Position numbers and translations under genes: made by a program. Shown here one piece after another: positions 57,201 to 64,000 of a stretch of DNA of 64,000 bases. This stretch comes from Streptomyces sp. MUM 2J (GTDB taxonomy: Bacteria; Actinomycetota; Actinomycetes; Streptomycetales; Streptomycetaceae). Location: assembly GCF_022414535.1 (NCBI RefSeq), contig NZ_JADWYM010000001.1, positions 420,508 to 484,507 of the forward strand. Reading direction: 5' to 3'. A model generated the notes under the pieces. The model searched no databases and was not told the DNA's origin. It worked only from the letters and a program-made list of their open reading frames with translations. Positions within the stretch are counted from its first letter, which is position 1; the number at the start of each line of letters is the position of its first letter.

Positions 57201-59765
57201 GGTGACGCCCGGCACATGCGCCTGACCGCCCAGGATTCCCTCGGTACCCACCTCACGGGCCACGCGCGTGACCTGCTCGGCGAACGACGACAGCTGGTCC
57301 ACCATCGTGTTCACCGTGGTGACCAGTTCGAGGATCTCGCCCTTGGCGTCGACGGTGATCTTCTTCGACAGGTCGCCCTTGGCGACCGCCGTGGTGACCT
57401 CGGCGATGGAGCGCACCTGGAGGGTCAGGTTGTTCGCCATGCCGTTCACGGACTGCGTGAGGTCCTTCCAGGTGCCGGAGACACCCTGCACCTCGGCCTG
57501 GCCGCCCAGGATGCCCTCGGTACCCACCTCACGGGCCACGCGCGTGACCTCCTGGGCGAACGAGGACAGCTGGTCCACCATCGTGTTCAGCGTGTTCTTC
57601 AGCTCCAGGATCTCCCCGCGCGCGTCCACGGTGATCTTCTGGGACAGGTCACCGCGTGCCACGGCGGTGGCGACCTGCGCGATGTTGCGGACCTGCGCGG
57701 TCAGGTTGCCCGCCATGCCGTTCACGGAGTCGGTCAGGTCACGCCACACGCCCGCCACACCGGGCACCTGGGCCTGGCCGCCGAGGCGCCCGTCGGTGCC
57801 CACCTCGCGGGCCACACGGGTCACCTGGTCGGCGAAGGCGGAGAGCTGGTCGACCATCGTGTTGATGGTGTTCTTCAGTTCGAGGATCTCGCCCCGCGCG
57901 TCGACGTCGATCTTCTGCGAGAGGTCGCCGCGCGCCACCGCCGTCGTCACCTGGGCGATCTGCCGCACCTGGGAGGTGAGGTTGCCGGCCATGAAGTTGA
58001 CGGAGTCGGTGAGTTCCTTCCAGGTCCCCGACACCCCGTCGACGCGGGCCTGGCCGCCCAGCCGGCCCTCCGTCCCCACGTCCCGGGCCATCCGGGTGAC
58101 CTGGTCGGCGAACGACGACAGCTGGTCCACCATCGTGTTCACGGTGTTCTTCAGCTGGAGCATCTCACCGGAGACGTCCACGGTGACCTTCTGCGACAGG
58201 TCACCGTTGGCCACCGCCGTCGTCACCTGCGCGATGTTCCTCACCTGGCCGGTCAGGTTGCGGAACGCCGTGTTGACGGAGTCCGTCAGGTCCTTCCACG
58301 TCCCCGCCGCGCCGGACACCTGGGCCTGACCGCCCAGCTCACCCTCGACACCGACCTCCCGCGCCACGCGCGTGACCTCGGCACCGAACGCCGACAGCTG
58401 GTCCACCATCCCGTTGACGGTGTTCTTCAGCTCCAGCATCTCGCCCGCGACGTCCACGGTGACCTTCTGCGACAGGTCGCCGTTGGCCACCGCCGTCGTC
58501 ACCGCGGCGATGTCGCGCACCTGCGTCGTCAGATTCCGGAAGACCGTGTTGACGGAGTCCGTCAGGTCCTTCCACGTCCCCGCCGCGCCCGGCACGTTCG
58601 CCTGCCCGCCGAGCCGCCCCTCGGCACCGACCTCGTTGGCCACGCGGGTGACCTCGTCGGCGAAGATCCGCAGCGTCTCGGTCATCTGGTTGATGGTGTC
58701 GGCGAGCTGCGCGACCTCGCCGCGCGCCGGGACGGTCACCTTGCGCGACAGGTCACCGTTGGCGACCGCCGTGGTCACCTCCGAGATCCCCCGGACCTGG
58801 GCCGTCAGGTTCCCCGCCATCGTGTTGACGGAGTCGGTCAGCTCCTTCCAGACCCCGTCCACCCCCGGCACCTGTGCCTGGCCGCCCAGAATGCCCTCGG
58901 TACCCACCTCACGGGCGACACGGGTCACCTCCGAGGAGAACGCGGAGAGCTGGTCGACCATCGTGTTGACGGTGTTCTTCAGCTCCAGCATCTCGCCCGC
59001 GACGTGGACGGTCACCTTGCGCGACAGGTCGCCCTTGGCGACCGCCGTGGTCACCAGCGCGATGTCCCGTACCTGGGCGGTGAGCCGGGACGCCATCGTG
59101 TTGACGGAGTCCGTCAGGTCCTTCCAGGAACCCGACAGGCCACGCACGCGTGCCTGCCCGCCCAGCTTGCCCTCGGTGCCCACCTCGCTGGCCACGCGGG
59201 TGACCTCGTCGGTGAAGGTCGACAGCTGGTCGACGAGGTTGTTGACCGTCCGGGCGACCTTGAGGAACTCTCCGCGCAGCGGATGCCCCGGCCCCTCCGG
59301 AGCGAGTGTCCGCAACTCCATGCGCGGCGACAGGTCGCCCTCCGCCACGGCCGACAGGACCCGGCTCACCTCGGAGACCGGCCGCACGAGGTCGTCGACC
59401 AGGGCGTTGGAATGGTCGATGGCGGCCGCCCAGGAGCCCTCGCAGGCCCCGGTCTCCAGCCGTTCCGTGAGTTTTCCCTCACGCCCCACCATGCGCCGTA
59501 CTCGCGTCAGCTCGCCGGTCAGGTGCAGATTGCGGTCGGCCACCTCGTTGAAGACCGCCGCGATCTCCGACATCACGCCGTCGCCGGAGACCGTCAGCCG
59601 CTTGCGGAAGTTTCCGTCCCGCATGGCCGCGAGCGCAGCCAGCAGCCGGTTCAGCGCAGCCGTGTCCACCACCGTGGTCCCATTGCGTGGATTGCGCTGG
59701 TTGCTTGGGGAGTGTCCGCCTTTCGCGCGCGTCTTCGTATCCCGCGCCGCTGCGCCAGACTCCAC
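54288..59765 (-). CDS. osaA: Hybrid histidine kinase OsaA with HAMP array
   Basis: This is a cytoplasmic hybrid sensor kinase of 1825 aa from the GTG at 59765, chosen because GGGAGGG lies just upstream; a GTG at 59795 has none. After a divergent HAMP-like region come ten tandem 92-residue units, each with a W(K/R)(D/E)LT/SxxVN block and a GDLxxKxxV HAMP block. A GAF domain (near 1120-1290), a coiled coil, HisKA with H1370 ([14 protein letters not shown]), the ATPase ([18 protein letters not shown]) and a C-terminal receiver with D1755 ([14 protein letters not shown]) follow. There are no transmembrane helices. In S. coelicolor OsaA acts in osmotic-stress signalling together with OsaB and OsaC. 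Confidence 0.95.
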   Translation of the reverse strand: MESGAAARDTKTRAKGGHSPSNQRNPRNGTTVVDTAALNRLLAALAAMRDGNFRKRLTVSGDGVMSEIAAVFNEVADRNLHLTGELTRVRRMVGREGKLTERLETGACEGSWAAAIDHSNALVDDLVRPVSEVSRVLSAVAEGDLSPRMELRTLAPEGPGHPLRGEFLKVARTVNNLVDQLSTFTDEVTRVASEVGTEGKLGGQARVRGLSGSWKDLTDSVNTMASRLTAQVRDIALVTTAVAKGDLSRKVTVHVAGEMLELKNTVNTMVDQLSAFSSEVTRVAREVGTEGILGGQAQVPGVDGVWKELTDSVNTMAGNLTAQVRGISEVTTAVANGDLSRKVTVPARGEVAQLADTINQMTETLRIFADEVTRVANEVGAEGRLGGQANVPGAAGTWKDLTDSVNTVFRNLTTQVRDIAAVTTAVANGDLSQKVTVDVAGEMLELKNTVNGMVDQLSAFGAEVTRVAREVGVEGELGGQAQVSGAAGTWKDLTDSVNTAFRNLTGQVRNIAQVTTAVANGDLSQKVTVDVSGEMLQLKNTVNTMVDQLSSFADQVTRMARDVGTEGRLGGQARVDGVSGTWKELTDSVNFMAGNLTSQVRQIAQVTTAVARGDLSQKIDVDARGEILELKNTINTMVDQLSAFADQVTRVAREVGTDGRLGGQAQVPGVAGVWRDLTDSVNGMAGNLTAQVRNIAQVATAVARGDLSQKITVDARGEILELKNTLNTMVDQLSSFAQEVTRVAREVGTEGILGGQAEVQGVSGTWKDLTQSVNGMANNLTLQVRSIAEVTTAVAKGDLSKKITVDAKGEILELVTTVNTMVDQLSSFAEQVTRVAREVGTEGILGGQAHVPGVTGIWKDLSDNVNLMAKNLTTQVRNISQVSAAVANGDLTRQVTIEARGEVAQLADTINTMVKTLSSFAEQVTKVAREVGTDGILGGQAQVPGVAGTWKDLTESVNQMASNLTGQVRNIAMVTTAIAKGDLTKKIDIDARGEILELKTTINTMVDQLSSFAEEVTRVAREVGTEGQLGGQARVRDVDGTWRDLTESVNEMAGNLTRQVRAIARVATAVTRGDLNLKIDVDASGEIQELQDYINKMIANLRDTTVANQEQDWLKGNLARISGLMQGRRDLQDVASLIMSELTPVVSAQHGAFFVAVPRVDGSEVAEGQDDLYELRMLGSYGYSMGSMPTSFRPGEALVGTAAQEKRTVLVENAPSGYLKISSGLGEAPPAQVIVLPVLFEGKVLGVIELASFTPFTQIQKDFLNQLAEMIATSVNTISVNTKTEQLLKQSQELTEQLRERSEELEQRQKALQASNAELEEKAELLAQQNRDIEVKNTEIEEARQVLEERAEQLAVSMRYKSEFLANMSHELRTPLNSLLILAKLLADNAEGNLSPKQVEFAETIHGAGSDLLQLINDILDLSKVEAGKMDVSPTRIALVQLVDYVEATFRPLTAEKGLDLAVRISPELPATLHTDEQRLLQVLRNLLSNAVKFTDSGSVELVIRPAGADVPQSIREQLLEAGSLGDPSEPLIAFSVTDTGIGIAASKMRVIFEAFKQADGTTSRKYGGTGLGLSISREIAQLLGGEIHAQSETGRGSTFTLYLPLHPNELPPHGYQQPMPALEAGDLVVSQEQLSELAGVEIETPAEVKSYHETQNGPAALFRRRRRATGSLEAGPSPHGERWPVAEQETAPEVYRGIRFGGQKVLIVDDDIRNVFALTSVLEQHGLSVLYAENGREGIEVLEQHDDVAVVLMDIMMPEMDGYATTTAIRRMPQFSGLPIIALTAKAMKGDREKAIESGASDYVTKPVDPDHLLSVMEQWMRGE
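56500..59300 (-). repeat. 276-bp tandem repeats encoding OsaA HAMP units
   Basis: A recurring ccatcgtgttg segment appears at 276-bp spacing (for example at about 56751, 57027 and 57303). Ten W(K/R)(D/E)L blocks fall over about 2.48 kb, equal to nine periods. Copies are highly similar at DNA level. Confidence 0.9.
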
Positions 59766-60157
59766 TGTGTCCCTCCCGCAAGGGTTGACCGTCACTGCTG
59801 TGCTCGTGGTGCCGTACCGGGTACCGCTCGCCCGGCGTATCAGACACCGCCCTCCATGTCCGCCCGACGACGCCGGGTCACACGAAAGGGTTGCTGCCCT
59901 CCGTGCGCGGATGACACTCGGCCTGCCCGGACCTTCACCGGAAGCCTGCCCAGTGTTTCACCCTTGCCGAACCAGGCCATAACAGTTCGGCAGCTTCGCA
60001 CATCGTCCGCACACCCTCCGGACGGAAACACTGGTGACCGGCATCCGCATGGACGGGGAAGGTAAGTAACCTTGCATGCGGCTGTCCAGCCGCACCGGTC
60101 CGTCCGGCATGGGCGGAGGCACGAGTACGAGCGGGCATCGGAGGGGCGGCCGCACAC
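59766..60157. other. Divergent control region between osaA and osaC
   Basis: This 392-bp region holds the promoters of osaA (leftward) and osaC (rightward). The frames of both genes run on upstream but without conserved residues. A perfect 8-bp inverted repeat, TGCCGAAC (59965-59972) and GTTCGGCA (59985-59992) with a 12-bp spacer, lies near the middle and is the best operator candidate. I could not place -35/-10 elements with confidence. Confidence 0.55.
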
Positions 60158-62914
60158 ATGACCACCGGACTGATCCCCGGGGGACAGCCCCCGGACCCCC
60201 GGCCGACGGGCGCGCGCCCGCCGCACCAGCGGCGTGGGCCCGGCGACCGGGCAGCCCAGCACGTCGACGACCGGCCGAGGAGTTCTGTGATCACCGCGCG
60301 CGCGGCTGCCAGCTTCGAGCCCGTGGGGCGCTCGGTCGCCACCGCCCGCTCCTTCGTCCGCGACACCCTCCAGGGCTGGGGCTTCGCCGACATCGTCGAC
60401 GACGCCGTGGTGCTCACCAGCGAACTGGTCACCAACGCCGTGGTGCACGCCGGCACCCAGGCCGACCTGCTGTGCCTGCGCTGCGAGGACGGCGTCCGCA
60501 TCGAGGTCTCGGACCGCTACCCCGAGCGCGAGGTCCCCCTCCAGGGCGCGGCCGTGAACATGGGCAGCCCCGACCGCGAGGGCGGACGCGGCCTCCAGCT
60601 GTGCGCGGCGCTGGCCGGCCGCTGGGGCGTGGAGTACACGCCGACCCACAAGAACGTGTGGTTCCAGCTGGCGCTCCCCGAGCGCCCGGTGGGCACCCGC
60701 GCCGCCGGCCCGGCCCTGCCCGCGGAACTGCTCCCGCTGGCCGACGGCAGAGTCCGCGTCGCCGTCGTCCAGATCGACCGCACCGCCGCCATCAGCGCCT
60801 GGAACGAGGATGCGGAGGAACTCTTCGGCTACGCCGCCGACCAGGTCACCGGCAAGCCGCTGACCGACCTCGCGGCCTGGCCGCACACACCGGGCACCGG
60901 CACCGGCATCGCGGAGGCCCTCCGGCTCTCCCGCTGGGAGGGCAGCTACGGCATCCGCGACGCGAACGGCCGCGTCACCCCGGTGTACGCCTCCCACCTG
61001 CGCGTCCGCGACACCGGCGGCGAACCGTCCACGGTCTGCCTCCTGGTGCGCGACCACGAGCGCGCCGTGCTCCAGACACCGCTGCGCGCTCCCGCCGGCG
61101 ACGCGGCGGGTTCCGGCGACGGCCAGAACGCCGACCCGTTCGAGACGTTCATCGGCTCGCCGGCCCCAGACGACCTCGACGGGCTCCTCCAGCGCACAGT
61201 CGAACGCGCCCGCGACATGCTCGACGGCGACTCGGCCTTCCTGCTCCTCGCCACCGACGACGAGACGGAGCTGGAGGTCCGTGCCTCCACCGGTCTGCCG
61301 TCCGCGCGCCAGCGCTTCGCGCGCGTGCCCGTCGAGGCCGGCCCCGGCCGTTACGGCTCGGCCCGCATGCCCGCCGTTCACGAGGACCTCTCCGCCATCC
61401 CCGGCGCCGTGCCGCTGCTCAACGCCACCGGCATGCGCTCGGTGATCACCGTCCCGCTCAAGGTCGAGGGACGCCTCACCGGTTCCCTCGGCGTCGCCGC
61501 CGAGGCACCGAGCCGGTACTCCAACGAGGAGGCACTGCGCCTCCAGTTCGCCGCGGACCGCATCGCACTCGCCGTCGAGTCGGCCCGCCTCGGTGAGCTG
61601 GAGCGGCTGCGCCGCGGGTCGCTGAGCTTCCTCGTCGAGGCCTCCGACCTGCTGGCCGGAACCCTCGACCGGGACCAGACCCTCGCCCTCATGGCCCAGA
61701 TGACCGTCCCCACACTGGCGACGTGGTGCGCGGTCTACACGATCGCCGACCAGGCCTCCGATCCGTATCTGTCGTACGTCCTGCACGAGGACGAGGAACT
61801 CATCGACGGCATCAAGTCGCTGCTGTCGAAGATCCCCCCGCCGGATCCGGTACCCACTCCCGGCGCCCGTGTGTGGGGTGTTCCCGGTGAAACGGCCCAC
61901 CAGGCCGCGCTGCGCAGCTCGATGCGCAGCCTGGGCCTGAGCGGCGGACCCACCCACCAGGTCGCCTCCGCCATGGGTCCGACCCTGGCGGTGGCCTCCG
62001 CCGTGGGCGGGGAGACGGTGGTACTGCCCCTGGTCGCCCGCAACCGCGTCATCGGGATGCTCACGCTGGGCAAGCCCGCGGAGGAGCACTTCCGCCAGGA
62101 GATCCTGGAACTGGCCGAGGACCTGAGCCGCAGGGCCGCCCTGGCCCTGGACAACGCCCGCCTGTACTCGGAGCGCACGGCCATCAGCCAGTCACTCCAG
62201 CGCAGCCTGCTGCCGCCCGAGCTGCCCGAGATCGACGGCGTCGAGGTCGAGGTCATCTACCGCGCGGCCGGCGAGGGCAACGAGGTCGGCGGTGACTTCT
62301 ACGACCTGTTCCCCATCAGTGACGGGGCCTACGGCTTCGCCATCGGCGACGTCTGCGGTACGGGCCCGAACGCGGCGGCGGTCACCGGCCTGGCCCGGCA
62401 CGCCCTGCGCCTGCTCGCCCGCGAGGGCCTGAGCGGTCCCGCGGTCCTGGAGCGGCTGAACTCGGCCATTCTCGACGAGGGTGCCCGCAGCCGCTTCCTG
62501 ACGCTCCTCTACGGCGAGATGCGCCCGCAGGAGGACGGCAGCGCGGAACTGAAGGTGGTCTGCGCCGGTCATCCGCTGCCGCTCCGCCTGCGCCAGGACG
62601 GCACGGTCGAGGCCGCGGCCGAGCCGCAGCCGCTGCTCGGTGTCATGGAGGACCTGGAGCTCTACGAGCAGACGGTCACCCTCGACCCGGGCGACGTCCT
62701 GCTGTGCGTGACGGACGGCGTCACGGAGCGCCGGGAGGGCACCCGCATGCTCGGCGACGACGGCCTGGCCGACGTCCTGACCACCTGCACGGGCCTGACG
62801 GCGGGCGCCGTGGCGGCCCGCATCATGCGTGCGGTCGAGCGCTTCGCCTCCGATGCACCGTCGGACGACATGGCCATCCTCGCCATGCGTGTACCGGAGG
62901 TGCACCAGGACTGA
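60158..62914 (+). CDS. osaC: Multidomain sigma-factor regulator OsaC (RsbW-PAS-GAF-PP2C)
   Basis: The product is 918 aa. An RsbW-like ATPase domain (about 45-175; LTSELVTNAVVHAGTQ, DREGGRGLQLCAAL) is followed by PAS (about 205-300; ISAWNEDAEELFGYAADQVT) and two GAF domains (about 350-510 and 530-690). A SpoIIE/PP2C phosphatase comes last (690-915), with GGDFYDLF, IGDVCGTGPNAAAVTG and PSDDMAILAMRV. It can therefore in principle both bind or phosphorylate an anti-sigma partner and dephosphorylate an antagonist. In S. coelicolor OsaC is needed to turn off the SigB response after osmotic stress. It is divergent from osaA and ends at a strong terminator. Confidence 0.95.
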   Translation: MTTGLIPGGQPPDPRPTGARPPHQRRGPGDRAAQHVDDRPRSSVITARAAASFEPVGRSVATARSFVRDTLQGWGFADIVDDAVVLTSELVTNAVVHAGTQADLLCLRCEDGVRIEVSDRYPEREVPLQGAAVNMGSPDREGGRGLQLCAALAGRWGVEYTPTHKNVWFQLALPERPVGTRAAGPALPAELLPLADGRVRVAVVQIDRTAAISAWNEDAEELFGYAADQVTGKPLTDLAAWPHTPGTGTGIAEALRLSRWEGSYGIRDANGRVTPVYASHLRVRDTGGEPSTVCLLVRDHERAVLQTPLRAPAGDAAGSGDGQNADPFETFIGSPAPDDLDGLLQRTVERARDMLDGDSAFLLLATDDETELEVRASTGLPSARQRFARVPVEAGPGRYGSARMPAVHEDLSAIPGAVPLLNATGMRSVITVPLKVEGRLTGSLGVAAEAPSRYSNEEALRLQFAADRIALAVESARLGELERLRRGSLSFLVEASDLLAGTLDRDQTLALMAQMTVPTLATWCAVYTIADQASDPYLSYVLHEDEELIDGIKSLLSKIPPPDPVPTPGARVWGVPGETAHQAALRSSMRSLGLSGGPTHQVASAMGPTLAVASAVGGETVVLPLVARNRVIGMLTLGKPAEEHFRQEILELAEDLSRRAALALDNARLYSERTAISQSLQRSLLPPELPEIDGVEVEVIYRAAGEGNEVGGDFYDLFPISDGAYGFAIGDVCGTGPNAAAVTGLARHALRLLAREGLSGPAVLERLNSAILDEGARSRFLTLLYGEMRPQEDGSAELKVVCAGHPLPLRLRQDGTVEAAAEPQPLLGVMEDLELYEQTVTLDPGDVLLCVTDGVTERREGTRMLGDDGLADVLTTCTGLTAGAVAARIMRAVERFASDAPSDDMAILAMRVPEVHQD

Positions 62915-62939
62915 GACGGCGGAGGCCGGAACACGCAAG

Positions 62940-62966
62940 GGCCCCCCGCCCGTTGGGCGGGGGGCC
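62940..62966. terminator. Terminator shared by osaC and tRNA-Thr
   Basis: GGCCCCCCGCCC (62940-62951) pairs with GGGCGGGGGGCC (62955-62966), a 12-bp stem with a GTT loop. On the plus strand it is followed by TTTCTC. It lies between two convergent transcripts. Confidence 0.85.
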
Positions 62967-62973
62967 TTTCTCG

Positions 62974-63049
62974 TGGAGCCCCCAAACGGAATCGAACCGT
63001 TGACCTTCTCCTTACCATGGAGACGCTCTGCCGACTGAGCTATAGGGGC
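62974..63049 (-). tRNA. tRNA-Thr (anticodon GGT)
   Basis: On the minus strand the 76-nt sequence folds as a cloverleaf. The acceptor is GCCCCTA/TGGGGGC, the D arm GCTC..GAGC, the anticodon arm TCTCC-ATGGTAA-GGAGA with anticodon GGT, and the T arm AACGG-TTCGATT-CCGTT. The discriminator is T and the 3' CCA is encoded. It decodes ACC and ACU. No integrase or attachment-site duplication is seen beside it. Confidence 0.97.
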
Positions 63050-63088
63050 CTGTCGCTTGTCGAGGTCTTCCTCGCGGCAACGGAGTAG

Positions 63089-63118
63089 ATCATACCCTGA
63101 CCAGCACCGGGTTCCCAA
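63089..63118 (-). promoter_or_regulatory. Promoter of tRNA-Thr
   Basis: On the minus strand TTGGGA (63118-63113) and TATGAT (63094-63089) are separated by 18 bp. The expected start near 63082 would give a leader of about 33 nt before the tRNA. Confidence 0.6.
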
Positions 63119-63157
63119 ATTCGTTCCGGCGTCCGCCCGGGGCCTGTTGGGGGAGGC

Positions 63158-63835
63158 TCAGACGGCCGGCCGGAGCAATCCGCCGAGGGAGTTGCAGGCG
63201 GCCACGATCCGCTGCATGTCCCGCTTCGTCAGGCCCGAGTCCACGGGCAGCGCCAGTGTCTCGTCCGCGGCGCGCTCGGTCGCGGGCAGCGACACGCACC
63301 GACGGAACTCCGGAAGCCGGTGCACCGGTGTCTTCACGGGCACCCGGCAGTCAACTCCCCTGGCCCGTATGGCCAGTGCGAAGGCGTCCCGGTCCGGCCT
63401 GCCGTTTCCGGGCACCCGTACGACGTACTGCTGGTAGGTGTGCCCGTCGCCACCGTCCGGTGTCCGCACGCCCCGCAGCCTGCCGTCGAGGTAGGCCGCC
63501 CGCTGCCTCCGCTGTGCGACCTCGTCGTACGGCGCCTCGGACTCTGCCTGTTCCAGCACCAGCAGCCCGTGCCGCCGGCCCACTTCGCGCAACCGCCCGG
63601 TGTCCGCCGGCCGGCCGAAGCGATGGACGGCAACGACGGCCGCGGTGCGCGGAGTCACGGCCGCCTCGACCGCGAGCGGATCGAGGCAGTACGTCACCGG
63701 GTCTATGTCGGCGAACACCGGAAGCGCTCCGGCCAGGGTCACCGCCTCGGCGACGTCCTCGTTGCCGAAGGCAGGTACGACGACCTCGTCACCGATGCCG
63801 ACTCCGGCGGCCCTGAGCATTGCAGCAGCACCCAT
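63158..63835 (-). CDS. Shortened DegT/DnrJ/EryC1-type aminotransferase-like protein
   Basis: The product is 225 aa from the ATG at 63835, against about 370-400 for the family. It begins directly at the cofactor-site glycine region (MGAAAMLRAAGVGIGDEVVV), continues with GALPVFADIDPVTYCLDPLA, then GLLVLEQAESEAPY. It passes straight to the C-terminal domain (RLRGVRTPDGGDGHTYQQYV, FALAIRARGVDCRVPV). The segment that carries the PLP-binding lysine is missing, as are about 50 N-terminal residues. Only two lysines remain, neither in a PLP context. It is probably not a working transaminase. Confidence 0.75.
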   Translation of the reverse strand: MGAAAMLRAAGVGIGDEVVVPAFGNEDVAEAVTLAGALPVFADIDPVTYCLDPLAVEAAVTPRTAAVVAVHRFGRPADTGRLREVGRRHGLLVLEQAESEAPYDEVAQRRQRAAYLDGRLRGVRTPDGGDGHTYQQYVVRVPGNGRPDRDAFALAIRARGVDCRVPVKTPVHRLPEFRRCVSLPATERAADETLALPVDSGLTKRDMQRIVAACNSLGGLLRPAV

Positions 63836-63887
63836 GGCGGCGATCGTCGTTGTGCAACGTGAACGTCAAGTGACGGAAAAGAAAAAA

Positions 63888-63923
63888 GGGCTGGGCCCGG
63901 AACCGAAGTTCCGGGCCCAGCCC
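63888..63923 (-). terminator. rRNA operon terminator with TTCG loop
   Basis: A perfect 16-bp stem (GGGCTGGGCCCGGAAC and its complement) closes a TTCG tetraloop on the minus strand and is followed by TTTTTTCTTTT. It lies 11 nt beyond the 5S rRNA 3' end. Confidence 0.95.
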
Positions 63924-63933
63924 CTGAATGATT

Positions 63934-64000
63934 GTTCGGCGGCGTCCTACTCTCCCACAGGGTCCCCCCTGCAGTACCATCGGCGCTGTAAGGCTTAGCT
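63934..64000 (-). rRNA. 5S ribosomal RNA, 3' portion (cut by window edge)
   Basis: On the minus strand the sequence reads AGCTAAGCCTTACAGCGCCG and ends GGAGAGTAGGACGCCGCCGA, the typical 3' half of actinobacterial 5S rRNA. The rest of the rRNA operon lies to the right of the window. The exact 3' end could be a few bases further left. Confidence 0.95.

Noticed and set aside
53271..60065. A 2264-codon plus-strand open frame across osaB and osaA
   Set aside because: It is the mirror of the osaA repeat region; its repeats simply reflect the HAMP repeats and no known domain appears.
62974..63049. tRNA-Thr as the attachment site of an integrated element
   Set aside because: No integrase, no repeat of the tRNA 3' end and no mobile genes were seen on either side within the window.

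Overview
The window is high-GC actinobacterial chromosome, almost certainly Streptomyces. Coding density is high, GTG starts and 4-nt ATGA/GTGA gene overlaps are common, and the gene order from a RelA/SpoT homologue (left edge) through dapF, miaA, miaB, gluABCD, recX/recA, lhr, clgR, rimO, ftsK and osaB/osaA/osaC to a tRNA-Thr and an rRNA operon end (right edge) matches, as I remember it, the conserved core of the S. coelicolor chromosome around SCO5746-SCO5794. All assignments rest on reading motifs and translations by eye; no database search was run.

Region 1 (1-7.9 kb, mostly minus strand): a partial second-type RSH (p)ppGpp enzyme, diaminopimelate epimerase, a small membrane protein, tRNA modification enzymes MiaA and MiaB (consecutive steps to ms2i6A37), an MT0933-type small protein and a LigB-like protein. 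Region 2 (8.2-21.7 kb) looks accessory: an OmpR-type regulator with a shortened histidine kinase, a GH9 lipoprotein, a broken ROK regulator remnant, a GH65 phosphorylase coupled to beta-phosphoglucomutase, a short-Q-loop cytochrome bd oxidase, gnd-zwf and a double universal stress protein. The enzymes form a plausible route from disaccharide phosphorolysis to glucose-6-phosphate, then NADPH and ribulose-5-phosphate, next to a terminal oxidase.

Region 3 (22-29.3 kb): MazG-like pyrophosphohydrolase, a TAXI solute-binding protein, the GluK/GluR two-component system and the divergent gluABCD glutamate ABC transporter. A direct-repeat operator candidate sits in front of gluA, a strong intercistronic hairpin after gluB, and a terminator after gluD. 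Region 4 (29.5-45.7 kb): FAD monooxygenase, recX/recA with an SOS-type box, an AI-2E family permease, DUF3046 protein, a prenyltransferase-like protein, AzlCD exporter, an AraC regulator whose tail overlaps azlC inside a hexamer tandem repeat, the giant helicase Lhr, endonuclease VIII, a small membrane protein and Dps.

Region 5 (46-53.2 kb, all minus): ClgR, CinA C-terminal domain protein, PgsA, RimO, a RodZ-like protein and FtsK. Region 6 (53.3-64 kb): the osmoadaptation proteins OsaB (receiver), OsaA (hybrid kinase with ten 92-residue HAMP units) and divergent OsaC (RsbW/PAS/GAF/PP2C), then tRNA-Thr(GGT), a shortened DegT-type protein lacking the PLP lysine, and the 3' part of a 5S rRNA with its terminator.
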